Part shown: positions 42,592-56,591 of the stretch, piece by piece
Position numbering within the stretch: position 1 is the stretch's first letter
How the letters are laid out: every line of letters begins with the position of its first letter
Assembly: GCA_023159155.1 (NCBI GenBank)
Contig: JAJNNX010000059.1
Span: forward strand, 124,001 to 188,000
Origin: Ustulina deusta
Lineage: Eukaryota; Ascomycota; Sordariomycetes; Xylariales; Xylariaceae
Length of the DNA: 64,000 bases
Direction: 5' to 3'
Made by a program: the position numbers and the translations under genes
Notes under the pieces: generated by a model
Database searches by the model: none
Told to the model about the DNA's origin: nothing
The model's input: the letters and a program-made list of their open reading frames with translations, nothing else

Positions 42592-45500
42592 GGCTGGGTC
42601 AAGAAAAGAGTACAATGAAATGCAGAAAAGTTGCAGTTGGTGTTAGCTAAAGTGTTCGAAGCTCTTGTAGCAATTTGTATTATGAGACCGAGGCCAATAT
42701 AGCCTAGAAGATTTGCAATGATCAGCGAGGAGGACAGATATCTTGAATGGGTCAGGGCCGAAAGGGATGGTGAATAGAGAAGACAGCATAGTGATAGAAA
42801 ATACAGGAACGCAATAACACGATAGAGCCCAATGGCTTCTGGGTCGACGCCCTACACGTCATTACCCACAACTCGCCACAGCTCAGCTGCTTTCGAATTG
42901 TGCGTGACAAGCAGTGCTGGTAGCGAGGGCGAGCTCAAGGGAACAATGATCGAGGGTGAATGATGAATTAAACAAGTATTCAAACAACCCGAGCGTTCAA
43001 GCTCCGGGCCATTGTCATAGTGCACATACCGCATAGGACTCCACAGGTCTGGTAGATATTAGGGAAAGTATAAAAGGTCAACGACGCAAGAGACGAAGGT
43101 AATCGCCGTGAATTCCTTTTCTCTGAAGATATAGCGTATAATAAAAAAATTGCTGGTTTGGTAATTGTTATCTGTGTCTATAAGCTTGAGCTTATCGCGC
43201 TGTCTATCATTCGGTATTAGTCACTTAAGGGCCTATTTTGGGGATATTGCTCTCCGGCGGTGTAGAGATAAAGGAACTGGCGGGGACGGATAAGCCAGTA
43301 ACAAGGTATGAGTGAGTCCAAGATAGACGATGATAGAGGGAAAAAAAAAGATGGATGCAACTTGGGTGTGGTTAGAGCTGACTTTGGTATGTGGAAGGAG
43401 GATTTCTCGTCAACGGAAACGGACATATTGTGTCACACAATGATAACATCATTCATCGCAGAGGCTAGAAACAACAAGCTAAGACACATCGCAACAATAC
43501 CATCAATAACCCCCTAATTCCTCTCCTAGATTGATATGGGTACCGAGACGAGTTACTTGGGTCGGGGGCAGACTTTGGAAAAGAACGGGACCTCAACGGT
43601 GAACAGCAACGACGCTCAAGGCGGGTGGAAAGCTGAACGAGCCAAGTTGGAAAACTGGAACAAAGCTCCAAGTTGCAGAATACCTACACTAGCATTGCTA
43701 AAAGCAGGAGAAAGAAAGAAAGAAAGAAAAGAAAAAAAAAGAAAAAAAGGATGGTCAACCACTTACACGATGTTGTCTCCTTTCGAGTACCTATATAAGT
43801 GATGTCGTGCCGCTCTAATGGTTAAGTTGAACTTGTCGGAAGCGCACTTGAAGCACCGGAAAACAGCGGCTATTTTGGGTTAAGAATGAGTTGAAAATGG
43901 AAGAAGAAAATGGAATGAATGGCCGGGGAGAGTTGAAGATTTGTTTGAAAAACTTAATAGCAAGTTTTGGGCTTGGGCTTGGGTTGGGTTTAGGTTGAGA
44001 GGTTTTGGTTTGTTGTTAGAAGCATGAACTCCATCCGTACATGTGGACAATAATAGACCAGGCAGGATACGATAGTCGCCCGCGCGAAGCGACCCGTCCC
44101 ATTTAAGTAGGATAGACAACACACTGCCTAGACCCTACCTACCGGCCTATATGTACACTAATAAAATAGGAGTAGCTGGCGCGGGAACACATACCGTATC
44201 TCTGTGTGCTGTTTTGCATGTCATTGGATCTTGTGTCTAGCTTGGTTTCCCAACAGCTCACAAGTACCAGCTACCTCGTCTGGGGCCATGGTGGCTCTGG
44301 AGTTGAAAAACAGGGATTGGCTACCCGACGGCTCCTGTGACGCCCCTCACGTGAAAGCTCTCGACAAACCGGCGAAGTACCGGGCTGGTAGAGGCTTTGC
44401 AATGTGGTGTTCCTGGCAACACGGCGCTGCACCAAGATGTCATAGAGTGTTGGGTTTGGATCTCTGCAAGAGCACCAGGTTGGGCCAGGTAACGATGGAC
44501 GCTCGGGGTACGCATGGACGACGTATTCTGGCTGCATGATGCCCCTCGCCGCCCCGCTTCGCCCCTCTATGCGTCCCTGGACTATTAGCACGTACCGTGT
44601 GTCAGATCAGCCAATGATGCCGCGCCAATTAGTCCATCAGCTTTTCCTACCTTCCTTTCAGTGGCCACGGGCGGTGATGACTTTTACAACAGGTCCAGTG
44701 TTTCGAAGCGCCGAGTCAAAAGGGTCGAACACTATTCCATCATAAAACAGGAAATGGTGCAATACAAGGCGACAGAATTTTCGCTCCCCATCGACGTTTG
44801 ATAATTGGACAAAACGCCTGGCGCACTACCAAATTCAATAGAGAGGGCGATCGAAAACAGTTGGTACGATACCACATGTAGTGTGGGTAGCATGCCGGTA
44901 GAATGTTACAGTGTGCCACTACCCTTGCACCGACCTCTACTAGGTTGCGTAGTGTAGTCTACTAGGTCCCTATGTAGGGAGGTGGTAATGTCAAGGCCAG
45001 CATCATCTATCCTCCTGTCCGTCATCAGCCTCACGATCACTCCCCACCTCTCACAGCATCTCCACCGCAAAACTATGCCGTTTTAGCAAATCTGGTCGTC
45101 ACCTGAGCCGAAGTAATGCAGTGAAAGCGTCCATAAGTGCATCTAGACAATGAAGACTTGTCGAGAAGGTCTGCCTATGCGTACCCCCCAGGCGGTCAGC
45201 AGTGGTGGCTGTTGCTTTTCGTGATGGGAAATGCACCTAAACCCCTAAAGAGTTATGGTACATCCCAAGCAGTTAGCTGGACAATTACATCCACCGTCCA
45301 AGGTGCCCATTCGATACGTAGTGTAGTTACCTATATGTATGTATAGTACTTACTGCAGATACTTAGAACGCAGTCGACCCGGACAATAAAAATAAAAGTG
45401 TATGTATACGTAGGTAGTCCCTTCGTCATTACGAACTTCGTGACTCGACGGCTTCTCTAGTTCAAGTCTTCATGAGCAGCGGCAGAGCCACTGGCACGAT

Positions 45501-47123
45501 CGTGTTGCGTACATTAGGTAAAAGACGATTCTATTTGTAGCAGCTAATACGTAATCCCTATACTGTGCATCATAACACCTACCTCCCTACTTGTCCCCCA
45601 CATTACTTGGTCGCAGAAAAGCTTCGGTCCGAACTGTCACCGGCCATGGCAGAAGACAGAACAGCACTATCTAAAAATACTGCAGTTGGCATGTACACTA
45701 TTTGACATGGATGAGGCATCCCACAAATGTCAACGGCGTCGAACGCACCGGAGGAGCTTCAGAGCGTACAGATAGGTGCAGTGCCATCGACATTCGGAGA
45801 ATGAATACATGGGTCCAGGATGCGATCGATGCTGAAACCGGCGGGTACAGCTGCAAGTAGTATATGTGCTCGGCTCCAACAATGACGGCGTATCATCTCC
45901 ACGGGTACGCATAGTTCTTGGCCTTGATTCGAGACGGAGCTCTTGAGTAGGTAAAGATGGCTACCAGAGAGGGAAGCAACATGCGAAACACACAGAAGCT
46001 TTCCGTGATTTGACTTAAGAGTACACTACTTACTAGAGTACATTATGTTCCAGGATCCGATCGGCCGATCGGATTGAATTACGTAGTCTGCACTCTATTT
46101 TGCACCTGGTATTCGTCCCGATCTGATGGGAATGCTTGCATGACCAGGTACCTACCTAGGTCACTCCCTTTGAGAAAGAAACGGAACGGAATTTCCCAAT
46201 GTAGGATTTATAGGTGAACGGAAAGGCTTATTGGAAGGCCTTTGGAAACTGAGACTTGGTATACAATGAGTTGCCAGTTGAGTCAAATGCGGCAAGTCTC
46301 TTCAGGACCATGACCTAAAATGGAATGAATATAGAGTTTAAGATCACTGTTTTACGAGATGGAAAGCATACTATGTACACTATATAGGTATAATGAGTAA
46401 CGATGCTTACTCGCGGCCGTCGGTTGATCGGATCAACTGCCCATTGCATATCATCACCAGTGCTCCAGTTTTTTGGGGTTGAGCTCCATCCTCCAACCTA
46501 AACGATCCGAGAAGTACGGAGAAGTACCATGTGAAGCAGTGACCAAATCGGGTGTTTGTCTCGCTACTGCCATGCATGTTTCACTTATTACACACCCCCT
46601 TCGATCTCTATCTGAGAGAACCTTAGTATTGATAGAAATCACCAGTATTGGGACGCCTCCTGTTGTTAGGTTGGATTATACCTGTTCAAAATAACGCGTA
46701 ACCTAGGGCAACGAATAAAATGCTACCATGCATCAAAGGTGAGGACTAGCCCGCACCGAAACACATATTACCGCCTGGCGGCGCTGTCTATCGGTCAAAG
46801 TAGGAAATCATCTCATTCAGGAAACCTGAAGTATCTCTCCCGAGCCTGACACCAAAGAAACTGATTTGGTGCCATACCCGAGCACGAATAGAAAATACTG
46901 GGCCTGTTCATACAATATCCGTGACGCCAATACACCAGTCCTAAATGCTTGCCGTCGTTTTTCTCTCCAGTTGTTACCCTCTTCAATCTTCAACCTGGTT
47001 GGTCATCAAAGCCTCACGCCGTTTTCATAGAGCGCATCCATCACGCGCACAATCGCCAATCCTCTCGTGCTGGTAGAGCCTGGCAGTTCTAGCAGCTCCG
47101 TTGGGTCGCAGGAGATCTGCAGA
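42592..47123. other. 4.5-kb gene-poor stretch
   Basis: No frame here looks real: the longest are ~110 aa, overlapping and without family resemblance. Features seen: a purine run (43701-43751), a G/T-rich tract with ttgggcttgggttgggttta (43963-43995) and taggtacctacctagg words (46149-46163). The right end, 42592-43100, should contain the AIM21 promoter. An intron-rich gene could hide here, but I found none. Confidence 0.4.
43701..43751 (+). repeat. Purine (GAAA)n tract
   Basis: About 50 bases of a/g only, with five gaaa units followed by long A-runs. Simple-sequence repeat. Confidence 0.85.
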
Positions 47124-47867
47124 TTATATGATCATCTGAGCCACACCTTGGCCACCCAAAGTCTTGCTCCCAACAAAAGCCTGGCCCTTGAGGCCAGCGA
47201 GGGCATAACAGATGCTGGTCAATGTGAGAACAATGGCAGCAGCGATGAGGCTGCTGGGATTGATGATAATGCTTAGATACTGGATGATGGCCATGATCAG
47301 ATAGGCAGCGGCACGCGTGTAGTTGGACGAGATCTTCCGAATCGCGGCATCGAACGTGGACGAGGTAGGGCAAATTCGTAGCAGGAGAGGTACTTCTAGG
47401 AATAGAATAACGAAGGATGATATCCTGTTCCAACTTCAGTTAGCTATCTTGGTTCCTCAACAGGCCCACTCAGATCGGCGACTTACAGGCAGATGATGGC
47501 GAAGATGATGAGGAGGAAATGGAAAAGGTTAAAGAAGTTGGCAATGCCCAGCGCGAAGCAAAGGATCATGGAGAGAATTCCCAGCCTGCAACAAGCAAGA
47601 TGCACATTAGCTTTCGATACATAGCATATCTCGTAGTGTTATCGTCAATCCGAGGTGGTACAATAGCAACAAATTCTTCGGAGGGTCTAGCTTCTGCGAG
47701 TGCATAATGCTCGGCCGACGGAGCAGCTTACCATTGTCCATAGATACCTAAGTACCGATAGTTAGATTCTGCGTCTACAATCACGAAGGTAGGGTTGGCG
47801 CATCGGGAGATGACGGGCGGAGGAACTCACTGAAGTTTCTTGTGGCGAACTCGTCCTTAATCGACAT
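47124..47867 (-). CDS. TVP18: Golgi membrane protein Tvp18, four exons
   Basis: Exons 47867-47831, 47747-47732, 47585-47487 and 47424-47124 splice to 150 aa, the usual Tvp18 length. Introns are 83, 146 and 62 nt, all GT-AG. The second exon is only 16 nt. The product begins 'MSIKDEFATRNFSIYGQW', continues 'LGILSMILCFALGIANFF', has 'FLEVPLLLRICPTSSTF' in the middle and ends 'FVGSKTLGGQGVAQMII', all hallmarks of Tvp18, a four-helix protein of late Golgi vesicles found in complex with Tvp23 and Yip family proteins. Because of the tiny exons no single frame covers more than about 100 codons, so it is easy to miss. It is an isolated gene in a poor region. Confidence 0.93.
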
Positions 47868-50441
47868 GTTGAAGATGTGTGGTGTGCGGTTGTGGACTAG
47901 GTTAAGATCGCAGAAGCGATTGAATACGAAGCGGTCCTATCCTGACTCCAGAGTGGTTTCGGATGACAATGATAGCAACCCTGAAATAATGCGCAGGGTG
48001 GCCACGGAATGGAAGGGATGAGCGTTTGTATAGGCGATGTTGTCGCAAATACCAGTAGAAGACGTAGAGTAATCAACGGGAAACAGCGGGCAGACGTTGT
48101 CACCGAAGAGTTGGCTTGATGGTTGATGAAGACTTGTGGTTGGGATTGTTTTAGAGGTGAGTATGGTGATGGGTGTCAGATGTGTTCATTTGATGGAAGC
48201 TCTAGATAGGGTGGGTCTCGGACAACCAGGCGACCGCGACGCCAAGTGGCTTGACTACCAGAACACGCAAGTGCCAGGCTAGGTAGCTCTTGCTGTTGAT
48301 ACCGTACCTGCCTAGGCGCCCGAGCTGGACCCCAACCCCCTCCCGATTTTGCATTATTTACATGTCTTCGATCCGTAATAAACGGATAATTTCTCTAATA
48401 AACAGTTCCGTTATTTACAACCGACTTCCTGGGCAGTCGATCCTTGTTAAGGCTAGTGAACTGACTAAAGGAACGCATCAAGCGTACAATCATACAATGC
48501 TAACTAGCCGACTAAAGGAGAGTAGGAGAAGCTAAGGTGCAAAGGATCTGCTTATGGCTGTAGTGGAATCCTTGCAGTGATCATGTAAATTGACTGTCCT
48601 AGCGTGAATGGAGCTAATACGGTTTAATTAGGTACTAAGAGGGTAGGTGAAGTGCCTAGGTATGTACTCGTGCACCTCCAAATCTCTAAATGCACTCATG
48701 TTCCCTTTGCAACACGTCAATAACTCCGTAGTCGAGCAAGGTGGAACGATATATAGTACAGAACAATTAAAATGGAAGCAAACTTGCCGTTTACTTGCAC
48801 ATTTCATAAGTTTACTTGTCTCAATGATTACACCCTGGACAACAACCTGCCCAGCAAATATTTGCCAAATGAAAAGAAAGTTGCCCAGTCTACCTTGGTT
48901 GACTACAATCTGCTCTTCATGCCAGCGTTGCACTTTACGGGTCATTGGACGCCATGCTTAAACATGTGTCTGATGCGGAAGAAATGCGGAGTTCCGACTC
49001 TATCAGACGCTGTTTGCAGCGACCTCGTGTGACTGACCCCTTTGACGGATGTTCTGGGAATCTGTTTTGTATACCGTGCCGAAGCAGGGCATCGCAGGAG
49101 ATAGAATGGGGGTTTTCATTGTACATATTGGGTGCAAAAAAACCCCCAGAATAGAAAGCATTATTTAGGAAAGCCTGGTGATCACTTCGATGTTGAATAG
49201 CTACCGAATCCAAAATATCCACTACTACTGCCGTATACCTATTACCTAGGTACCTAGGTACCGTACATCAGTACTAAACCCGTTATTTATTGAGGGCCGC
49301 TGGCGGTCTTCATACCTACCTAGGTATGCAGAAAGTTTGCACAAGTGCTGCGGCTCAGTCACCTGACTAAGAACAGGCTGGGCCTGAGCATGGAATACGA
49401 ATGCGACAACATCGGAACCTGCAGACACCATAAGGCGTGGCTGTGCTGGCTTCCCTACCTTATGTAAGTCATTAGGCTGCTGTGGTATACATATAGCTAG
49501 TAGGGACCTGCCTGACGGGATGAAAGCAGGCAGCCATACTCAGCGCTATGAGTGTATGTGGTATGCTAATGTAACAATGCTGCGCCCAGCCGGGGAAGAG
49601 AATCGCAGGTGTACCTGTACCTATGTAGGTACCGATGAGACCAAAGCCGACGGCATTTTCCGAGAGAAGCAGCTTCAGCCACGCTATAACCTGCACCAAC
49701 ATCTGATAATGATAAATAATAGTTGGATAGCTGCCTACTGTACGAGGTATATGGGTAGCGATGGGCTAATGTCTCACCGCCAGCCGATTCATTGGTGGTT
49801 GCGGGGAATCCCTGTTGAGGGGACTTAGCACAAAGGGGTGGTCAATTTGGAGTATGTAGCGTCGATAATAACTATCTGCACTGGACTGCAGAGTAGACGA
49901 AAGGGGTGAATTGGAAATACCCAGAACTGTTTTGCTATCTTGACTGGGCCGGCTCCCCTCCGTTGAAGTGGTCCGAATGTAAGTGCAGACTCCTGCCATT
50001 CTTTTGTCTGTACACAGCACTCTCCAAGTCATACAGGGAGGTTTAGGTAGGTTTACTTTTGGCTGTATCATTCCATATCTTGAGGCAGAAGCGCGGCATC
50101 ATTTCGCCAGTGGCAATCAATACCAATTTCCCAATACAACGAACAAGGGAAAGGGCACCTGAGAATACGTCCCTACTCAGAAGTGTTGCTATTCCACAGC
50201 TCCTCTCTCTATCTAATCTCAATGGTGCCTTTAACTTGTCATTGCCGGGTTTCCCAAGTTACGTAGGTACTTTACCTACACGAATCTTCCTCGCTCGCCT
50301 CATCTCGCTCACGACATGTGCCATTCTATCACCTCGCGTTTGCATTCAACTAACTGCCCAGCCAAAAGAGACCCCCTGAAAGCTACATCACCCTATCGCA
50401 GACGATACACGAGTTTTGACGTACAATAACCTGACGCCAGA
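47868..50441. other. Gene-poor stretch between TVP18 and P450
   Basis: No supported gene; frames are short and conflict. A palindromic tract of repeated cctaggta words lies at 49243-49262, like that at 7085-7108. 50060-50440 probably holds the P450 promoter. Confidence 0.4.
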
Positions 50442-52102
50442 ATGCTACATTTTCCTGAAGGGTGGCCTCTCTCGCCGATGGCATCATGGATCGCCATCGC
50501 CTTCGCAGCTTATTGCCTGGCGTATCGATACTCGGCACAAAAGTTAGATGCCAAAGAGCCAACAGTTATTGCTTCTGGCATTCCCTTCATTGAACATGTC
50601 CTAGGAATGGCCTTACACGGAGGGAAGTATATCAAGAACCTAGGGTGAGGATCCATCTTGAAATCAGTTTAGACCCCGCCTCTGACAGGTGTCTTAGGAC
50701 CCGGAATAGACACCTTCCTATTTTCACGTTGCCAGTACCGAAATCTCGCATTTACATCGTGACAGAGCCATCCCTAGCTGCCGCGGTTCAGCGGGCATCG
50801 AAAGTGTTGTCTTTTACACCCATCGTCCCCGAGGTCACTGAACGTGTTCTCGGGTTGGACAAGGCTACCATGGAAATCACCCGTAAGAACTTGGATCCTG
50901 GGCCTGGGGACGAGCGCGGCTTTCTAGCCGATATCCAAGACATGGTATATGCTTGGTTTGGCCCAGGAAGCTACTTGGACGAGATTACGTTAGATGCGGC
51001 TCGAGAAATTAGGAGCGAAATCTTTGCTTTCGCCGCTTCCCTAGAACCGCATCGTGGTCACGAAATGCCCATTGATCTACTCGCGTGGGTGCGGCATCTC
51101 GTCACGGTATCGACCGCAAAATACTTCTACGGCCCTCAGAATCCCATCGCTATGAACCCAAATCTTGAAGAATGCTTCTGGGATTTTGATCATGGTCTCG
51201 GGAAGTTGTTGATAAATATGTTCCCTTCTGTAACTGCAAGGAAGGCGTACAAGGGCAGAGAGCTGCTGGTGAGGGCACTGGAGCAGTACTTAGAGAATGG
51301 ACATCATACGATGAGCTCAAAGGTAGTACAGAAACGTGTCGAGATTGCTCTTCAGCATGGTTGGACACTTCGCGCCACTGCACGCTCAGAACTTTCGTTT
51401 TTATTTGCTGGCATTGTAAACGCGACCACTTCCACATTCTGGATTCTGCTCCAGGTATTCGCAGAACCTCAGCTTCTGTCTATAGTCCGTGAGGAGATCA
51501 CACAAGTCCTAAGGCCAGATGAAAAGAACGAAGATTCACACCCCGGGAAGTACAGGCTCAATATCACAGATCTCAAAGATCGTTGCCCCATGCTTGTCGC
51601 CGTCTATCGAGAATGCTTGCGCTTGGGATCCGATAACTACTCCACGCGAATGGTGAAGGAAAACACAGTATTAGCAGACCGTTACTTTTTGAAGAAAGGC
51701 GCCATCGTTCAGATTGCTGGGGGTGTCATACATGCTGATCAATCAATCTGGGGGGACAACGCCGAAGACTTCAACCCCAGTCGTTTCTTGGAACGCAAGC
51801 AACAGTTAGGGAACACAAAGCAGAATCAGATACATCCTGCTGCTTTCCGCGCCTTTGGGGGTGGGAAGACGCTTTGCCCTGGACGCCACTTTGCAATGAA
51901 CGAGATTCTAAGTTTCGTGTCCTTAGTTGTCTTGATGTTTGACATTAAAGCTCCTAATGGGGGCAGGATCAACGTCCCGAGAAAGAATGACGGCGTCCTG
52001 CCTGTTCATATCCTAGAACCCATCTCCCCAGTCAGGGTTCTGATTTCGAGACGTCAACACAAATATGCAGAAATCTGTTCGAACATCGAATTCGAGATAT
52101 AA
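50442..52102 (+). CDS. Cytochrome P450 (CYP7/CYP8-like fungal type)
   Basis: Exons 50442-50644 and 50689-52102 flank a short 44-nt intron (GTGAGG...GACAG) and give 538 aa. One N-terminal membrane helix is visible ('MASWIAIAFAAYCLAYRYS', ~13-31), placing it at the ER. Motifs: I-helix 'FLFAGIVNATTSTFW' (~310), ExxR as 'YRECLR', 'FNPSRFLE' in the PERF position and heme loop 'FGGGKTLCPGRHFA' with Cys at ~462. The wide gap and 'NYSTRMVKE' text resemble fungal relatives of CYP7B/prostacyclin synthase. Substrate unknown. The next genes downstream are a dead methyltransferase (2 kb) and a DOPA-dioxygenase-like gene (4.5 kb), so it may once have been part of a secondary-metabolite locus. The gene itself has no stop or frameshift. 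Confidence 0.85.
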
Positions 52103-54133
52103 TTTTCGAGACGGTCGTTGACCGCGCCCGACCAGGAGTTCTTCAACAGGCGGCCACTAGGTCGAATGGTGCGTGGGTTCGGTTCTATATCCATACTTGG
52201 ACCAAATAGTTTGATTGGTTAGCCGTTAAACCTAATGAGATATTCCGAGTAAAGTGGACAATGTGAGTAGGCTCAGTTGTATATGAATACAACCGATGCG
52301 CTTATACTTGGAGATAGGTCACACTTACACTTCCTAGTATAAATGCGTAACTTTTTAATTGGGGAATCAGACGATCATAGCGATGGTTAACTAGGAAGAT
52401 TTTTTGTGATCTTCTGATACAAGAGGGCTGTTCATATTCTTGGTGTTGAACATACTCTGAGTTGCGTAGCTTCAAGGCGGCTATCCAGCCCCTTCTTAGC
52501 TACCTACTTTCAGTTGGACCTACTCTACTTCACTGGCTGACATAACATATACATACATACCAAGTTCCTAGTAGCTGCGACGAGTTAGTTCTACGGTGCA
52601 ATAAATAATAGTATTTTGTAGAGTGGGCATATCATCGAACCAAAAGTAATTCAATATTTGCTGCAACTAAAGCCTAAGTAAACAAAAATGCATAGGCAAG
52701 TTCTGACCTATAATCAAAATGACATACTATCATTGAAGCGAACGATTCTTGTATTCAATCTTATGTTTAATATTTCCCTCTCATAATGATTATACCCAAC
52801 CTATACAAGACTACGTTCCCTATCACTTAGGCTAGATCTCCTGAATAACGGTGAATTAATCCTGGGCAGGAATTTTGCCATTCACCTCCGTCAAATTTCA
52901 TAGTCGTAGCATAGGTGAATGAACTGAGGCAGTTCATCGAACCAAGCTGAGTGAGTGGGATTGAGCAACGTTGTCACGAGTGCAGCCCTGTAACCGCTCA
53001 TACAATATCCTGGAGAGTCCAGCAATGTCCCCAAACTTGAGAACATCCTTGGATTTCGTACGTAAATATACTTCCGGATGCAAGTAGCGTATCCCGAACA
53101 ACCCCTAATTAACGCTGACACATATCGATGAAAACACATCATTTCTAGCACAAAGATGCTGTTGTTATATAGAAGCTGTATGACTAGACGCAATATACAT
53201 TACTTATCCATATCAGGCGGTAATTATAAAAAAGAATATAAAAAATAAAAACTCTTGACTACTAAGTGCTCTGGTTCACTTCACGGGTTGCTTGAAAGTA
53301 GATGCCATATCCAGATTTACCATTCCCTCCTCCATTAACCTAGTCAGTCATAATCCACAACCCTTGTAAAGGCTTACTTGTGATAACCATCGAGTTATAG
53401 CAATCGATAAAGAGACAGAGAGAGAGAGAGAGAGAGAGAAAACATACACCTAGGAAGTCTTCCTGTCGTATTGGTACGTACCACACACTTCTTTGCTAGC
53501 AATTCAAACCATGTACTATTTGTGGTTAGACATACGGAATATCAAGAAACCTTCTAGAATCAGCCACCTTATTGTTTAAGCTTCAATGACTCATATAAAT
53601 GACCGTAGATGGAGAACATAGAGATCACGACAAACACAGTTGATTTGGATTTTGTTTACCTATTTAATATTTCCTTCAGTCCACCATACCTAAAACCTCT
53701 CTAAATGATTCGTCGCGCTAAAAGCTTGTTCTAGACTGTGGGAGTTCGCCCACCACCCTTCACGAGTTGATTTGCAAGAGCACTTAGGCAACAAAACCGC
53801 ATCCCGACTGGATACAAATAGATTGAATTTGATGAGTAGAGAAACGCCTATAACTGTTCTTTCAGCCCAGTCAATTTGAAAACCCTGCCTAAAGTGTTGT
53901 CACGGAACTATATTGAACTCAACCTCGAAGCCCAGGTTTAAGACGGCACGGGCCAAGGTCCGTACCATGTGAACCCTTATCAACTGTGAGAATGTCTTCG
54001 TATTGTTTCTGATGTTAAAGAATGCCATCAAAGCGAACAGCTTGGTAAAGCCAGCAGTAGGTCTTAAGGTAACTGAGCCCATGCATCATGACACAGTACA
54101 AGATCGTCTGTGTGCCATAGATCTCAGATTCAC
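52103..54133. other. AT-leaning spacer with (GA)n tract
   Basis: No supported gene. Reverse frames at 52891-53193 (100 aa) and 53900-54082 (60 aa) show no family resemblance; the second lies just beyond the methyltransferase pseudogene and could be another scrap. A/T content is high at 53220-53250. Confidence 0.4.
53411..53440 (+). repeat. (GA)n microsatellite
   Basis: About twelve ag/ga dinucleotides in a row with one interruption (gacag). Confidence 0.9.
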
Positions 54134-55110
54134 TTAAACAATATCGACCCGAAAGAAAATCCTTCTCTCACTGTCGCCAGCAAATAACCTTTCTCTCTTC
54201 TCCCATTCTTCGCCCTTTTCCTTCCGTCCTGCAGCTCTCTCTTTTACCTCGTCCTCATCATACTCGGTCCACACAACGGCGTTCATGCCTAAGGCTTCCG
54301 TAGCCTTCTCGAATAAAGCCTTCATGGTCTCTTTACTTTGCCGGTATATTATTCTATCCTCCCCTTCCTCACACAGCGGCGGTGGCAGCTTGAGTTCCCC
54401 AGCATCCAATGAACCGGTTTGCGTGCCAATAATCGTAGAACCTGGCCCGGGCTTGAGCAGCTTTAGAATATTCTTGCTTGCAGTTTCTTGATCGGGTAAA
54501 GAGAAGACGTGTAAGAACATAGCAATGTGGATGATGTCCCACGTCCCTCTCGTCCTTGCAAGCTCATCGACTTCGGAGAATATATCGCCGGCAACGAAAT
54601 GGGACGCGCCCAGGCGGTCGCTATCCTTGAGTAGGGCGTAACCCACATCCCTGAAACCTGGAAGCAAGTCTGCGCCGTATATAGTGGACGGCGATGTACC
54701 GTCGTGCAGGAGCGTGCGAACATCCTGACCGACGCATGTTCCTAGATCGAGAAACCTAGGAGCCGGAGTTACAGAGGTGATTCGTTCGAGGATATGGGAG
54801 TAATCGGGATGGCGAAGAAAGCATTGTTCGATGAACTAAAATTCCCCGATACGCGGCCATGGAAACACCTTCCAGGCTTGCTCTCGCTGTACGCCAGTTA
54901 AGGATGGACATTTGGAGTCGCGGGATGACGTACAACTTGATAAATATGAGGAACAACATCTCCAGGTGCGACATTGCTCCATTCTTCGAGAAGTTTACGA
55001 AACGCGGGTTAGAGTTTGTGCTCGAAACTTTCATGATACCACGGCAGTCTTGTCGAGCGTGCTAAATGGTCTTGCGGAAGGCGCTTCCATTTTTCTCCCT
55101 CGCCAGACAT
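54134..55110 (-). pseudogene. SAM-dependent methyltransferase gene with two in-frame stops
   Basis: Exons 55110-54934 and 54886-54134 around a 47-nt intron (GTACGT, CTTAAC, TACAG) keep one frame for 310 codons, but TAA at 55011-55009 and TAG at 54838-54836 interrupt it. Text around the stops is conserved: '(stop)PAFRKLLEEWS', 'VREQAWKVFPWPRIGEF(stop)' and then 'RFLDLGTCVGQDVRTLLHDG', the SAM-binding motif. Relatives I recall are the class-I methyltransferases of mould meroterpenoid clusters (AusD/Trt5 type); the exact family is unsure. Both stops could arise from CAA/CAG by C-to-T in CpA context, the RIP preference. The remaining 230 codons after the TAG are undamaged, so the decay is recent. 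A truncated protein from an internal start would lack the N-terminal cap. Confidence 0.75.
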
Positions 55111-56591
55111 GATAGGATTTGGGAGTTTTGTAGTGAAAAGATGATAAAAATGACGACGAAGAGCCTAGAGGAATGACGGGGGGTTGACGCGAAAAGGTGG
55201 GATGGAATGACGATGAGGGGAGGGGGGTACTGGGGTTGACAGTGTAGACAAAGAAAAACGAACAGAAAAAGCAAAAGAATCGTTTGGTGAATGGTCCGAT
55301 AGTTGGGTCGTAAATAGAGAGTTACACACGGCCTGCAGGTATGTACTCCTCTAGTCGGTTGTAGCTAGCAAGTTATCTGTAGCTAAATGAATGATTATGG
55401 GTGATCTGGAACTTGTGCTTTGAAAAGCTGATTTGTGTTATCTCATAGTGCTTTCGATACCACGAAAGCCTATGAAGGAAATTCGGTACTTATTTATTGG
55501 AATTGAATAAAGCTTCTGTTACGGAACATGTTGGTTCTATAAAACCATGCCATAGGGAGCCTATGTAAATCGTGTTTCGGTGTTATAATTGTATATTATA
55601 ATACAACAGATTCGATTGGATACCACTGTGGAATTCATTACTTGAATGTGTAGGCTGGAGAGTTAAGCATTTGCTTTCCGGACAGCTCGAAGAGACTGTG
55701 TGAGTCGAAGAAAGAGAAAGTGATGATAGCTCGAGATTTTTTTGACTACTATATATAGCATAAAAAACACTAAAATAATGTTACGGTCCCAACCATAAGA
55801 ATGTAATCATAATAAGTGCCCGGCCTAACAATGCTCTACCTTTGTATCGAAAGATATTGTGAGAGTATAGTTTTTTCAATAGTTCTATGCGATGAGAAAT
55901 AGTTTTGTCATATTTGCATAACAACTTATCACAAAGCTTGTTTGGGCGGTTTATCTACCAATGCTGTCGACTCTGGTCCTTCGCGGTCAGCACGGAGCCT
56001 GCTATTCCAAGCACCTGTCTCGCGGTCCATATTTTGAAGCAGTGGCTAGCGGAGTCCAGCACCTGCCGCTACAATTCTGTAACGAGGAGAGCTTCGGCAA
56101 GGCATGTAGGGCCTGCACGTCGAGCCCTGGTGTTGGCTAGGTGGGCAAGTTGGCACAGAGTCTCTTCGGTCGATAGGTCTGTCTATCCTGGTTACTGTGG
56201 AGGATATTAAGAAGGCACTTAAAACTAGGATATGTCACTTACAACATTAAATGTATGCCTAAGGCTATGAAATCACACATGAGCAATTTAGTATCAATAA
56301 ATATGTCTTTAACTCAATAATCCAATTTTTTCCCGTCCGGTGGGTGGGGAGAATAGTAATGATTGAATTTAAATCATTGTTAAAGAAAATTAATCATTTT
56401 AAATTCAAACCAACAGAACGAAGGATTACACCTAACTTGATCAGTCGATAACTCAGATGTAAGTGTAGGTATCTGGGGGACAATGCTGACAACGCTTATG
56501 TCTGCGATGAAAACCTCCATATTATTTCCTGAAGCCAAAAATCAAGTGTCACTCCATGCATTGGTTAGAGGAGCTGGTTTTATCTACCTCA
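55111..56591. other. Spacer between methyltransferase pseudogene and dioxygenase
   Basis: No gene seen. Local A/T-rich parts at 55730-55910 and 56320-56410. It holds the 3' flank of the dioxygenase gene and the former promoter of the methyltransferase. Confidence 0.4.

Noticed and set aside
43963..43995. ttgggcttgggttgggttta tract, considered as interstitial telomere repeat
   Set aside because: Not TTAGGG-based and not regular; a G/T-rich simple tract explains it.
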